Positions 16,951 through 25,301 of a stretch of 64,000 nucleotides of DNA are shown here, one piece after another. Position 1 is the stretch's first letter, and each line of letters starts with the position of its first letter. The position numbers and the translations under genes are program-made. The notes under the pieces are model-generated. The model saw only the letters and a list, made by a program, of their open reading frames with translations, made no database searches and was not told where the DNA came from. Origin of the DNA: Streptomyces sp. WMMB303 (GTDB lineage Bacteria; Actinomycetota; Actinomycetes; Streptomycetales; Streptomycetaceae); NCBI RefSeq assembly GCF_029351045.1, contig NZ_JARKIN010000001.1, positions 2,920,001-2,984,000 on the forward strand, read 5' to 3'.

Positions 16951-17526
16951 TTGGCGAACGACACATCACCGCGCTGGGACCGGAAGATGCAGCAACGGCT
17001 CGCGCGCGGTGAGGCCGCGGCGCTCGGCGAGCTCTACGACCGCTTCGCCTCCCTGGTGCACGGCCTCGCCCACCGGGTGCTGGACGACGAAGCGGCGGCC
17101 GACAGCACGACGCGGGAGGTCTTCGCGTACATCTGGGAACACCCGCGCGCCTTCGACCCCCGCGAGGGCCCCATGCGGGCCTGGGTGGCGGCACTGACCC
17201 AGCGGACGGCGACCGCCGCACTCCGCCGGCAGCAGCGGCGGGGCGCGGACCCGGGCTCCCCGGAGCAGGACGAGCGGTTCGAGGAGCAGGTCCGTGCGGC
17301 CGCCGCCGCGGCCCGGGCCGACTACATCGTCACCTCCATGCCGTCCTCGCTGCGTGCCGCGCTCGAACTGGCCTACTTCGAGCGGCACGACTACCGGCAA
17401 GCCGCGCGCACCCTCGGTGTCACCGAGGACGAGGCCCGGCGCCGGCTGCGGCTGGGCCTCCAGCTCCTCTCCTCCGCCATGCCCCGACCCGCCGTGGCGC
17501 CACCCGGCACGGGGCACCGGCCGTGA
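16951..17526 (+). CDS. Sigma-70-family (ECF-like) RNA polymerase sigma factor
   Basis: 191 residues from a TTG at 16951, with GGGGG 5 nt upstream. Region 2-like sequence: LARGEAAALGELYDRFASLVHGLAHRVLDD, then TREVFAYIWEHPRAFDP. Region 4-like: MPSSLRAALELAYFERHDYRQAARTLGVTEDEARRRLRLGL. Region 2.3/2.4 is degenerate compared with classical ECF factors, and some homologues are called sigma-like regulators. Its GTG/TGA overlap with the next gene shows strict coupling to the anti-sigma partner. Confidence 0.85.
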   Translation: MANDTSPRWDRKMQQRLARGEAAALGELYDRFASLVHGLAHRVLDDEAAADSTTREVFAYIWEHPRAFDPREGPMRAWVAALTQRTATAALRRQQRRGADPGSPEQDERFEEQVRAAAAAARADYIVTSMPSSLRAALELAYFERHDYRQAARTLGVTEDEARRRLRLGLQLLSSAMPRPAVAPPGTGHRP

Positions 17527-18767
17527 GCCGGCCGCCGGCCCGACCGGGACCGGAACAGCCCGCCGGGCCGGAGCCGGGCGGGCGCGCGCCCACGACCGGC
17601 ACCGCCGACGCCCCGCCCGGCCCGCACGAACACCGGGTGCTCACCTCGCTGCTCGGGGCCTGGGCGCTGGCGGCCTGCTCGGCTGCGGAGACGGCCGCCG
17701 TCGAAGCGCATCTGACCGACTGCGCGCCCTGCGCCGAGGAGGCGCTGCGGCTACGGGACGCGGTCGGCCTGCTGCACTCCGAGGACAGCCTCGACCTGGA
17801 TCCGATGCTGCGCTCCCGGGTCCTGGAGGGCTGTCTCGACCGCCGTCCGGCCCGTATACCGACGCCCGCCTGGGCGGCTCCGTACGACGCCGAGACGGCC
17901 CGGCTGGATGCGCTGCTGCGCGACATGGCCGAGGCGGAGTGGCGCGCTCCGGTGCGGCTGCGCTGGTTCGACGGCGAGCAGCAGGCCGCCCGGGAGACGA
18001 CCGTGGCCGGTGTCCTGGGCCACCTGCTCGCGGTGGACGGGCTGGTCGCGACCGGCATCGGGCTGCCCGATCCGCTGCCCTCCGGCGCCCTGCCGACCGG
18101 TCCGGGCGCCGGACCGCAGACCCGCACGGAGGTCTACTGGGCGCTGGACGATGCCGGACATCGGGCCCAGGCGGCCCGCGAACGCTGGCGCGAGCAGAGC
18201 CACGCGCTGATCCGCGACGTGTCGTTCCTCGCCGCAGAGGACGCCGGACTCGGCGGCGAGCACCCCGCCGCGCCGGACCGGCGCGTGGACTACGGCGGAT
18301 TTTCGCTCCCGCTCCGGGACGCCTTCCTGGACCGGGCCTTCGAGTGCTGGCTGCACGCCGGGGACGTCGCGCAGGCCGTCGACTACCCGTACGAGCCGCC
18401 CGGCCACGCGCATCTGACCCAGCTCGTCGACCTCGCGGCGCGGCAGTTGCCCGGCGCCATCGCGGCCCGTCGGCGCAGCGGCCTCGCATCGCCGGTGCGC
18501 GGGCTGGCCGCCGCCGGAGCACCGGGGCGCACGCTGCATCTGGAGGTCGAGGGCAGCGGTGGCGGCGACTGGTACATCCCGCTGGACTCCCCCGGCGCCC
18601 GCGCCTCGCCCGAGCGCACCGTCGCCCACATCGCACTGGACGACCTGGAGTTCTGCCAGCTCGCCGCGGGCCACGTCCCGCCTTTGGACGCCGCCGCGGG
18701 CCAGGACGGCGATCCGCAGGCCATCCAGGACGTCCTCTACGCCACGGCCTCGCTCTCCCGCCTCTGA
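17523..18767 (+). CDS. Zinc-finger anti-sigma factor fused to a maleylpyruvate-isomerase-like domain
   Basis: 414 residues; the GTG start overlaps the sigma-factor stop by 4 bp (GTGA). After a Pro-rich start, residues 38-80 form a zf-HC2/ZAS finger: His and two Cys in VEAHLTDCAPCAEEA. From about residue 130, a mycothiol-dependent maleylpyruvate isomerase N-terminal-type bundle begins (LDALLRDMAEAEW...TVAGVLGHLLAVDGLV) and ends with a second conserved region (LHLEVEGSGGGDWYIPLD). No membrane helix is evident, so it should be cytoplasmic. ZAS fingers sense thiol oxidation or bind sigma directly; the second domain may bind mycothiol or another small ligand. Confidence 0.85.
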   Translation: MSRPPARPGPEQPAGPEPGGRAPTTGTADAPPGPHEHRVLTSLLGAWALAACSAAETAAVEAHLTDCAPCAEEALRLRDAVGLLHSEDSLDLDPMLRSRVLEGCLDRRPARIPTPAWAAPYDAETARLDALLRDMAEAEWRAPVRLRWFDGEQQAARETTVAGVLGHLLAVDGLVATGIGLPDPLPSGALPTGPGAGPQTRTEVYWALDDAGHRAQAARERWREQSHALIRDVSFLAAEDAGLGGEHPAAPDRRVDYGGFSLPLRDAFLDRAFECWLHAGDVAQAVDYPYEPPGHAHLTQLVDLAARQLPGAIAARRRSGLASPVRGLAAAGAPGRTLHLEVEGSGGGDWYIPLDSPGARASPERTVAHIALDDLEFCQLAAGHVPPLDAAAGQDGDPQAIQDVLYATASLSRL

Positions 18768-18843
18768 CCGGCGCGCGGTCCCGGCATCCGCAGGCCGCCG
18801 GACGCGTCCCGAGTCAGGGTCGTCGGGCGCCTGCGTCAGCGGC

Positions 18844-18878
18844 GTCAGGCGTCAGGCGTCAGGCGTCAGGCGTCAGGT
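18844..18878. repeat. Five tandem copies of the heptamer GTCAGGC
   Basis: GTCAGGC repeats at 18844, 18851, 18858, 18865 and 18872 (the last ends in T). The array overlaps the purU stop codon (TGA read from 18875-18873) and extends past it. Copy number changes here would alter only the extreme 3' end of purU or its 3' UTR. Confidence 0.9.
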
Positions 18879-19799
18879 GAAGACGACGGTGCGGTGGCCG
18901 TTCAGCAGCACGCGGTGCTCGCTGTGCCACTTCACCGCGCGGGCCAGCGCCTGGCACTCCACGTCCCGCCCCACGGCGACCAGCTGCTCGGGGGTGACGT
19001 CGTGGCTGACCCGCTCGACCTCCTGCTCGATGATCGGGCCCTCGTCGAGGTCGGCCGTCACGTAGTGCGCGGTGGCACCGATGAGCTTGACCCCGCGGGC
19101 GTGTGCCTGGTGGTAGGGCTTGGCGCCCTTGAAGCTCGGCAGGAACGAGTGGTGGATGTTGATGATCCGCCCGGACAGCCGCTTGCACAAGTTGTCGGAG
19201 AGGACCTGCATGTAGCGCGCGAGGACGACGAGCTCGACCCGCTCCTCCTCGACGAGTTCCAGCAGCCGCTCCTCGGCCGCCTCCTTGGTGTCCTTCGTCA
19301 CGGGGATGTGGTGGAACGGAATGTCGTAGGAGGCGACGAGCTCGGCGAAGTCGGTGTGGTTGGAGACCACCGCGGCGATCTCGACCGGGAGCGCGCCGCT
19401 CCGCGAGCGGAAGAGCAGGTCGTTGAGGCAGTGCCCGAACCTGCTCACCATCAGCACGACCCGCATCCGCTCCTCGGCCCGGTGGATCTGCCAGTCCATC
19501 CGGAAGGAGTCGCCGACGGCGGAGAAGCTGGCGCGCAGCTTCTCCACGGTGGTGTTCCCGGTGAAGTGGACGCGCATGAAGAAGAGCCCGGTGTCGCGGT
19601 CCCCGAACTGCTGGCTGTCCTCGATGTTGCAGCCGGTCATGAACAGGTAGCTGGAGACGGCGTGCACGATGCCCTGGTTGTCCGGGCACGAGAGGGTGAG
19701 GAGGAACTGGCCCGGCTGCCCGCCCTCGACGGCGCCGGCGGCTGCGGTGCCCCTGACGGCTTCGGCGGAACGTTCGGGAGCGGGGTGCGACTGGCTCAT
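18873..19799 (-). CDS. purU: Formyltetrahydrofolate deformylase
   Basis: 308 residues. An N-terminal ACT domain (FLLTLSCPDNQGIVHAVSSYLF) is followed by a formyltransferase-fold domain with INIHHSFLPSFKGAKPYHQA (catalytic Asn/His region) and DEGPIIEQEV (catalytic Asp). It hydrolyses 10-formyl-THF to THF and formate, balancing one-carbon pools and supplying formate to purine synthesis. About 30 extra N-terminal residues rich in Ala and Gly are not part of the ACT fold. The stop codon lies inside a heptamer repeat array. Confidence 0.95.
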   Translation of the reverse strand: MSQSHPAPERSAEAVRGTAAAGAVEGGQPGQFLLTLSCPDNQGIVHAVSSYLFMTGCNIEDSQQFGDRDTGLFFMRVHFTGNTTVEKLRASFSAVGDSFRMDWQIHRAEERMRVVLMVSRFGHCLNDLLFRSRSGALPVEIAAVVSNHTDFAELVASYDIPFHHIPVTKDTKEAAEERLLELVEEERVELVVLARYMQVLSDNLCKRLSGRIINIHHSFLPSFKGAKPYHQAHARGVKLIGATAHYVTADLDEGPIIEQEVERVSHDVTPEQLVAVGRDVECQALARAVKWHSEHRVLLNGHRTVVFT

Positions 19800-19885
19800 G
19801 GCCCCAAGATTGGCACATCGCGGCCGCGCCTCCGCACCCGGTGCGCGCAGCCGGGCGACCGGTCACCCTCGCCCGGTACCTCCGG

Positions 19886-20386
19886 TCACACCGCCCTGAG
19901 CATGATCGCCAGGACCTCCAGCGAGCGGGGCGGCTCGTCGGGGTCGTCGCCGTCGTTGCCGGCCAGCAGCAGGTGCGCCTCCCGCGCGGCCCGGACGGCT
20001 TCCGGCCATTCCGGATGCTCCAGGTACGAGGCCACCGGTGCGTCGGCGCCGACCTGGTGCATGATGCGCAGCACCCGCAGCACCGCCGCGTCCACCGACT
20101 GCGCCTCCTGCGCGTCGCGGAAGATCGTCCCGACGTATTTCTCCGCGGACCAGTTGTCCAGCCAGGTGTCCTCGACCAGGCGGTAGACGGCGTCCGTGAC
20201 ATCGCCGTATCCGGGGCGTCCGGCCAGCCAGCACTCGTGCTGGAAGGTCTGGTCGGAGAGCATGTGCAGCGCGGAGCGCACGTTGCTGCGCCAGCGCCAC
20301 CAGGGCACGTCGTTGACAGGCATGCCGTCCATGGTGGTGGAACGACGCCCATGTCGGGAAGACTTCACCGAACCTGCTTGCTGCAT
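19886..20386 (-). CDS. SCO4402-family conserved hypothetical protein
   Basis: About 166 residues, conserved across Streptomyces next to purU. The core reads VPWWRWRSNVRSALHMLSDQTFQ, then YGDVTDAVYRLVEDTWLDNWSAEKYVGTIF and ending SLEVLAIMLRAV. It is an all-helical, acidic cytosolic protein rich in Trp. The start may be the ATG at 20386 (MQQAGSV) or internal ATGs at 20332/20323, which fit the conserved region better but lack a clear ribosome binding site. No biochemical role is known to me. Confidence 0.8.
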   Translation of the reverse strand: MQQAGSVKSSRHGRRSTTMDGMPVNDVPWWRWRSNVRSALHMLSDQTFQHECWLAGRPGYGDVTDAVYRLVEDTWLDNWSAEKYVGTIFRDAQEAQSVDAAVLRVLRIMHQVGADAPVASYLEHPEWPEAVRAAREAHLLLAGNDGDDPDEPPRSLEVLAIMLRAV

Positions 20387-20465
20387 GGTCACCGACCCTA
20401 CGTTCCGCCTGCCGCACGCCCGGGCGCGGGCCCTCGCTCTCCACCGGCACCCGCGCACGGGGTGC

Positions 20466-22364
20466 TCACAGCGAGCCGAAGGGGCGTTCCTCGAGGCCGT
20501 ACTTCTTCGCTGTCGGATTCCACAGTCCCGCGGCCTTCTTCTTGGCGGTGGTCGCGGAGCCGCTGGCGCGGTTGGCCGCCGCGAGCTGCCGGGTCGTCTT
20601 GGCCTTGCCCTTGTGACAGCCCTTCTTGCCCGCCGCCTGGTCCGCCCAGGCCGCGTAGTGGTTGTCGGCGGAGGCCGAGGACCGCCACGCGCTCTTGAGC
20701 GCGGAGTTCAGCTCCGCGCTGTCGGGCAGCTTGTCCGTCTTCAGCTCGCCGAGCCGCCGCACCAGTCCGGTCCGCTGCTTGGCGGCCGACCGCAGATCGG
20801 TGGCCGCTTTGCCCAGCGCTGTGCAGTTCTTGATGTTCTGCACGGAACGGATGACCTGGGAACGGCTGTTGTTGCTGTCGGCCAGCAGCGCGTCCAGCTT
20901 CTTGGCCTGCGCCTCGGCGGGGTCGGCCGGAGCGCTCGACTCCTCGCCCGCGGGGGCCGTGGACGCCTTCGGCTTGTCGTCGCCCGAGCTGTCGCCGCCG
21001 TCGGCGAGGAGGAGGCCGACGACCAGCCCCACCACGGCGACCCCCGCCAGCCCGCCGCCGATCAGCAGCCACGGAGGCGTGCGGCGACGGCTGCGGTCGG
21101 CGTCCCGGCGCGCCGCCCGGCCGCCCGGCTGCGGCTCGTACTGCTGGGAACCGGGCTGCGGGTAGCCGTAGCCACCGCCCTGGGAGCCCGGCTGCGGGTA
21201 GCCGTAGCCACCACCCTGCGAGCCGGGCTGCGGGTAGCCGTAGCCACCACCCTGCGGGCCCGGCTGCGGGTAGCCGTAGCCACCGGCTGGTCTCTGCGGC
21301 CCCGCCCCCTGGTCGAACACCGGCAGGTTCTGTGTGGAGCCCGGCTCGTCGCGGCCTCCGGAGGACTGCCCCGGCCCGCCGGACCGCGGGGAGTCGGAAC
21401 GGAAGAGGTTCTCGAACTCGGGGAGCGGCCTGCGCGCCTCCGGCTCCCCCGCGCCCTGGCCCCCGCCGCCGGGCGGGCCCGCGTCGGCGGACATCGGCGG
21501 CAGCATCTGGGTGGCCTCGGAGTCACCGCCCGCAACGGGCGCCATGTACTGGGTGGCTTCGCTGTCCGGACCGCCGCCCACCGGCCCGGCGGACATCGGC
21601 GGCAGCATTTGCGTACCGTCGTCGGGCCCGACGCCGCCGGGTACGGCAGCTCCACCGGGAGAGGCGCCGCCGCCGGCGGCCGGCAGGTCCGCCGGGAAGG
21701 GCGGGAGCATCTGGGTGGCGTCGCCGTCCGCGGCCCCCTCCTGCGGCGGGCCGGGCGGTGCCATGGGCGGCGCGGGCGGCGCCGCGGGCGGGGCGTGCCA
21801 TCCGGGGCCGTCCGCCGGGCCGGTCGACGTCGGATACGCCGGCGGCTGCCGGGGCGGCGGCTGGGGGCCGCCCTGCGCGGGCGCCCCGTACGGATCGGCC
21901 CCGCCCGGTTGCGGATATCCCGTGCCGCCGTCGGGCGACGGCGGCCGGCCGTAGGCGTCCGGGCCGGGCCGGTCGTATCCGGGAGCTCCCTCGGGCGGCA
22001 TCGAAGGGGGGTGCGGCGGACGGGCGGGGGTGCCCTCCGGTGGCAGAGGCAGCGCGCCGGGCCGGTCTCCTTCCGGCGGCGCGCCCCAGTAGCCGGGAGC
22101 GCTCTGCGCGCCGGGCGCGGCTCCGGTCTCCGGGGTCGCGCCCTCGGCCGCTTCGGAGCCGGGCCCCCAGGGGCGGCCCCAGGGCTGCCCGGCCGGCGGC
22201 TGCACGCGGTCGCGCTCGGACTGGACCTGGCGCTGCTGTTGAGGAGTCCACGGGTCGCCGTTGGACGGCAGCACGATCCCCTCGTAGGGGGTCGTGGAGG
22301 CGGGCAGCGGGTCACCGGGAGAGCCGGAAGTCCCGTCCTGTCCGCGTCCGTTGTGCGTTGTCAC
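20466..22364 (-). CDS. Pro/Gly-rich single-TM protein with TQMLPP and GYGYPQPG repeats
   Basis: 632 residues from a GTG at 22364, preceded by GAGGAG. Residues 1-400 are a disordered cytoplasmic region: several copies of (A/G)TQMLPPM or ATQYMAP (around 21490-21720), then four 12-residue tandem GYGYPQPG units. A Lys/Arg-rich stop-transfer (RRDADRSRRRTPP) precedes one membrane helix (WLLIGGGLAGVAVVGLVVGLLL). The extracellular C-terminus of about 190 residues is helical with a conserved Cys pair. The TQ-containing repeats resemble phosphoacceptor motifs found in Streptomyces kinase substrates; this is inference. The function is unknown. Confidence 0.8.
   Translation of the reverse strand: MTTHNGRGQDGTSGSPGDPLPASTTPYEGIVLPSNGDPWTPQQQRQVQSERDRVQPPAGQPWGRPWGPGSEAAEGATPETGAAPGAQSAPGYWGAPPEGDRPGALPLPPEGTPARPPHPPSMPPEGAPGYDRPGPDAYGRPPSPDGGTGYPQPGGADPYGAPAQGGPQPPPRQPPAYPTSTGPADGPGWHAPPAAPPAPPMAPPGPPQEGAADGDATQMLPPFPADLPAAGGGASPGGAAVPGGVGPDDGTQMLPPMSAGPVGGGPDSEATQYMAPVAGGDSEATQMLPPMSADAGPPGGGGQGAGEPEARRPLPEFENLFRSDSPRSGGPGQSSGGRDEPGSTQNLPVFDQGAGPQRPAGGYGYPQPGPQGGGYGYPQPGSQGGGYGYPQPGSQGGGYGYPQPGSQQYEPQPGGRAARRDADRSRRRTPPWLLIGGGLAGVAVVGLVVGLLLADGGDSSGDDKPKASTAPAGEESSAPADPAEAQAKKLDALLADSNNSRSQVIRSVQNIKNCTALGKAATDLRSAAKQRTGLVRRLGELKTDKLPDSAELNSALKSAWRSSASADNHYAAWADQAAGKKGCHKGKAKTTRQLAAANRASGSATTAKKKAAGLWNPTAKKYGLEERPFGSL
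21150..21290. repeat. Four 36-bp tandem repeats encoding GYGYPQPG(S/P)QGG
   Basis: Coding repeats within the Pro-rich membrane protein gene: each unit reads, on the plus strand, GGGCTGCGGGTAGCCGTAGCCACC with small changes. Near-identity between units suggests recent expansion, so copy number probably varies between strains. Confidence 0.85.
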
Positions 22365-22569
22365 CAAGACTCCTCGTTCGCATGGCCAGCGGAAGCGTCG
22401 GGTCACGCTACCGGGTCACCCCGACGGGCGACCACGCACCCAGATGTGCGGACACCCTTCCTTCACCTGATGTCGGCATGAAACATCCAGAAGGGGATGG
22501 ATGGGGCAGTTCTTCGAAGGGTCTCGCACCTCGGCACCCGGCGCCGGCTCGCAGGCCGGCGTCCGCTCC

Positions 22570-23961
22570 TCACGCTGCGGGAGTGGGCTCCAGGCTCTCG
22601 GTGAACTCCCGCACCACGGGCTCCGCGCCGTAGGGTTCCAGTCGCAGCCGGAAGTCCTCCAGATACTCCGCTCCCCGGTCCGACCGCAGCCCGGCCAGCA
22701 GCCGCGCGGCCTCGCCGGCCGTGTGACAGCCGCGTTCCACCTCGCGCTGCTGGACCTGCGCGTCCGCCAGCAGGAACAGTCCGATCGCGCGCCGCCGCGC
22801 GCGCCCCTCCGGGTGGCCGGTGACGGCCTCCTCCGCACGGGCCGCCGCACGTTCGGACTGCCCCAGGTCGCGGTGGCAGTGGGCGAGTTCGTCCGCGAGG
22901 TAGGCACGGTCGAAGTGCGCGATCCAGGGCGGGTCGTCGCCGGACCCGGCTGTCGACTCGGCGCCGTCCATCGCCATCAGCGCACGGGAAGCGGAGCCCT
23001 GGCAGGCCCGCTCGTCCCCCATCAGCGCATGCCCGCGGGCCTCCGCGGCGTGGAACATCGCCTCAGCGCGCGGGGTCACCCGCCCCCGCGCGCCCTCCTG
23101 CGCCGCGCGCGCCAGCTGCGCGATCTCCCGCGGGTTGCCGAGCGACGCGGCGAGGTGGCTCATTCCCGCGGCGAGCACATAGCCGCCGTAGGCCCGGTCC
23201 CCGGCCGCCTGCGCCAGCCGCAGCGACTGGATGTAGTAGCGCTGCGCCAGCCCGTGCTGCCCGGTGTCCACGGCCATGTAGCCCGCCAGTTCGGTCAGCC
23301 GGGCGACGGCGGCGAACAGCGACCTGCCGACCGCCTCCTTGTAGGAGCCGGCCAGCAGCCCGGAGACCACGCTGTTGAGGTAGTGCACCACCACGGGGCG
23401 GATATGACCGGCGCCGTAGCGGTGGTCCAGATCGGAGAGCGCCTCGGTCATCGCCTGGACGGCCGCCACGTCCGGCTCGCCCACCCGGGCCCCGGAGGAG
23501 CGCGAGACCTGGTGGTCGGGCTGTGTGATCAGCCAGTCCCGGCTCGGCTCGACGAGCGCGGACGCCGCCACCGTCGAGCCCGTCAGGAAGTCCCGGCGGC
23601 CCACGTCGCTGCGCCACAGTTCGCAGACCTGCTCGATGGCGCCGACGACCGTGGGGGCGAACCGCAGTCCCACTCCGGAGGCGAGGTTCTTGCCGTTGGC
23701 CATGCCGATCTCGTCGATCGTCACGGTCCGGCCCAGCTTGCGGCCGAGCGCCTCGGCGATGATGCCGGGGGCCCGGCCGCGCGGCTGCTGCCCGCGCAGC
23801 CAGCGGGCCACGGAGGTCTTGTCGTAGCGCAGATCCAGTCCGTGTTCGGATCCGCACACGTTGACGCGGCGGGCCAGGCCCGCGTTCGAGCACCCGGCTT
23901 CCTGGATGAGCGCCTGCAGGCGTTCGTTGGGCTGCCTCGCGACGAGCGGCCTGGCGGCCAT
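22570..23961 (-). CDS. NsdA-like TPR-containing transcriptional regulator
   Basis: 463 residues. The N-terminal atypical HTH (ERLQALIQEAGCSNAGLARRVN...DKTSVARWLRGQQPRG) is followed by a conserved block (DEIGMANGKNLASGVGLRF) and DVGRRDFLTGSTVAASAL. The rest is a helical TPR-like solenoid with AxxxxL periodicity. Relatives in Streptomyces such as NsdA negatively influence sporulation and antibiotic production; membership is judged from overall layout, not a search. It is divergent from the primase-like gene, with 290 bp between them holding a TGTGTA-N8-TACACA palindrome. Confidence 0.75.
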   Translation of the reverse strand: MAARPLVARQPNERLQALIQEAGCSNAGLARRVNVCGSEHGLDLRYDKTSVARWLRGQQPRGRAPGIIAEALGRKLGRTVTIDEIGMANGKNLASGVGLRFAPTVVGAIEQVCELWRSDVGRRDFLTGSTVAASALVEPSRDWLITQPDHQVSRSSGARVGEPDVAAVQAMTEALSDLDHRYGAGHIRPVVVHYLNSVVSGLLAGSYKEAVGRSLFAAVARLTELAGYMAVDTGQHGLAQRYYIQSLRLAQAAGDRAYGGYVLAAGMSHLAASLGNPREIAQLARAAQEGARGRVTPRAEAMFHAAEARGHALMGDERACQGSASRALMAMDGAESTAGSGDDPPWIAHFDRAYLADELAHCHRDLGQSERAAARAEEAVTGHPEGRARRRAIGLFLLADAQVQQREVERGCHTAGEAARLLAGLRSDRGAEYLEDFRLRLEPYGAEPVVREFTESLEPTPAA

Positions 23962-24100
23962 GAGATCCCCCTCCGTGGTTTCCGTGCTGACCCGGCCCGG
24001 TCACTTCTCCTGCGCGGCGCATATGCCCGTGATTCCCTCGAACCCCGCCCTTCACAGCGCAATGCACCGCAGGGGGACTACCCACCCAGGGCCGCCCTTC

Positions 24101-24120
24101 TGTGTACGCGCCCCTACACA
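24101..24120. promoter_or_regulatory. TGTGTA-N8-TACACA palindrome in a divergent promoter region
   Basis: Perfect 6-bp arms at 24101-24106 and 24115-24120, located between the divergent NsdA-like and primase-like genes. It could be an operator, possibly autoregulatory for the HTH/TPR regulator. No known consensus is assigned. Confidence 0.4.
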
Positions 24121-24253
24121 TGCCCCTATGCGCCGTTCCGAGCGCGGGCTGCCCCCTGGGCTGCGGAAACAGCGACGGCTCGACCGGCGTATGCGCCGTC
24201 GTGCCCCGAGCCGCCCCGCTCCGCGCCCGTAACCCCTGGGGGGGACGAAAGTT

Positions 24254-25228
24254 GTGATGGTCGTGGAAGAGACCATCACCCTTACCTCTGATACTTCTGA
24301 TGCCTCCGGAGCGACCCCGCGCACGCGCATTCCGGGGCAGCGCACGGCACCGCACGCCGCTCCGCTGGAACACGCGGTGCGTTACACCCAGGAACGGGCC
24401 TGGGACGTCTTCCCGGGCACCTGGCTGGAGACGGTGAACGGCGTGCCGCACTGCTCCTGCGGGGAGCGCTCCTGCCCCGCGCCCGGCGCACATCCCGCGC
24501 GCGCCCGCTGGGCGGACGAGACGACGGGGAGCGCGACGACCGCGCGCCAGTTGTGGGCGACCGAGCCGCGCGCCGCCGTACTGCTGCCGACCGGACGCGC
24601 CTTCGACGCGCTGGAGGTCTCCGAGACGGCCGGCTGCCTGGCGCTCACCCGGCTGGAGCGGATGGCGCAGCCGCTGGGGCCGGTCACCTGTGCCCCGGAC
24701 GGCAGGATGCTCTTCTTCGTGCTGCCCGGCGTCGCGCCCAAGGTGCCCGCCGTCCTGCGCCGCCTGGGCTGGTCCCCGACCGCGCTGGACCTGCGCAGCA
24801 AGAGTGCCGGGGACTGGGTGGCGGCGCCGCCCACCCGGCTGGGCACCCGGGGGGCCGTCCAATGGGCCCGCGAGCCCAATGCCGCCAACCGCTGGCTGCC
24901 GGACGTCGACGAGCTGCTGCCCACGCTCGCCTACGCGTGCGGCCGGGAGGCGGCGGGACGCGCGGACCGCACTGCGACGGACGGGGCGGCCCAGTCGGCG
25001 GCGGACGGTCCGGGCCGCACGGTGGGGCCCGTCGGAACGGCGAGCGGCCCGGCGAGCGGCTCACCCGCCGCCACCGGCCCGGCCGCGACGGCCCCCGGCG
25101 GCCCGGCGCCGGGCCCGATGCCGGGAGCGGCCCCCCGCGGGTATCCGGTGCGGAACGGCCCGGCCGGAGCCCCGCACCGGGTGGCCGGAACCACCGCGCC
25201 GACGACCCCGCGGCCTCCGCGGCGGTGA
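24254..25228 (+). CDS. Bifunctional primase/polymerase-type N-terminal domain protein
   Basis: 324 residues. The start GTG-ATG at 24254 follows GGGGGGACGAAAG. Residues 30-215 correspond to the Prim-Pol-like domain common in Streptomyces: LEHAVRYTQERAWDVFPGTW, the Cys cluster HCSCGERSCPAPGAHPA, and DLRSKSAGDWVAAPPT near the end. The expected catalytic acidic pair (DxD) is replaced by FDALEV, so polymerase activity is doubtful. The C-terminal 90 residues are Gly/Pro/Ala rich and disordered. It probably has a regulatory or nucleotide-binding role rather than replication. Confidence 0.75.
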   Translation: MMVVEETITLTSDTSDASGATPRTRIPGQRTAPHAAPLEHAVRYTQERAWDVFPGTWLETVNGVPHCSCGERSCPAPGAHPARARWADETTGSATTARQLWATEPRAAVLLPTGRAFDALEVSETAGCLALTRLERMAQPLGPVTCAPDGRMLFFVLPGVAPKVPAVLRRLGWSPTALDLRSKSAGDWVAAPPTRLGTRGAVQWAREPNAANRWLPDVDELLPTLAYACGREAAGRADRTATDGAAQSAADGPGRTVGPVGTASGPASGSPAATGPAATAPGGPAPGPMPGAAPRGYPVRNGPAGAPHRVAGTTAPTTPRPPRR

Positions 25229-25301
25229 CGGCGCGGTGGGCTCCGGAGCTCGGATATCCGCCCGGCCGACGCGCGCCGGCCGGGTCGGCGCCGCGGACCG
25301 G

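Noticed and set aside
18844..18878. CRISPR-like array
   Set aside because: Units are 7 bp with no spacers, and there are no cas genes.
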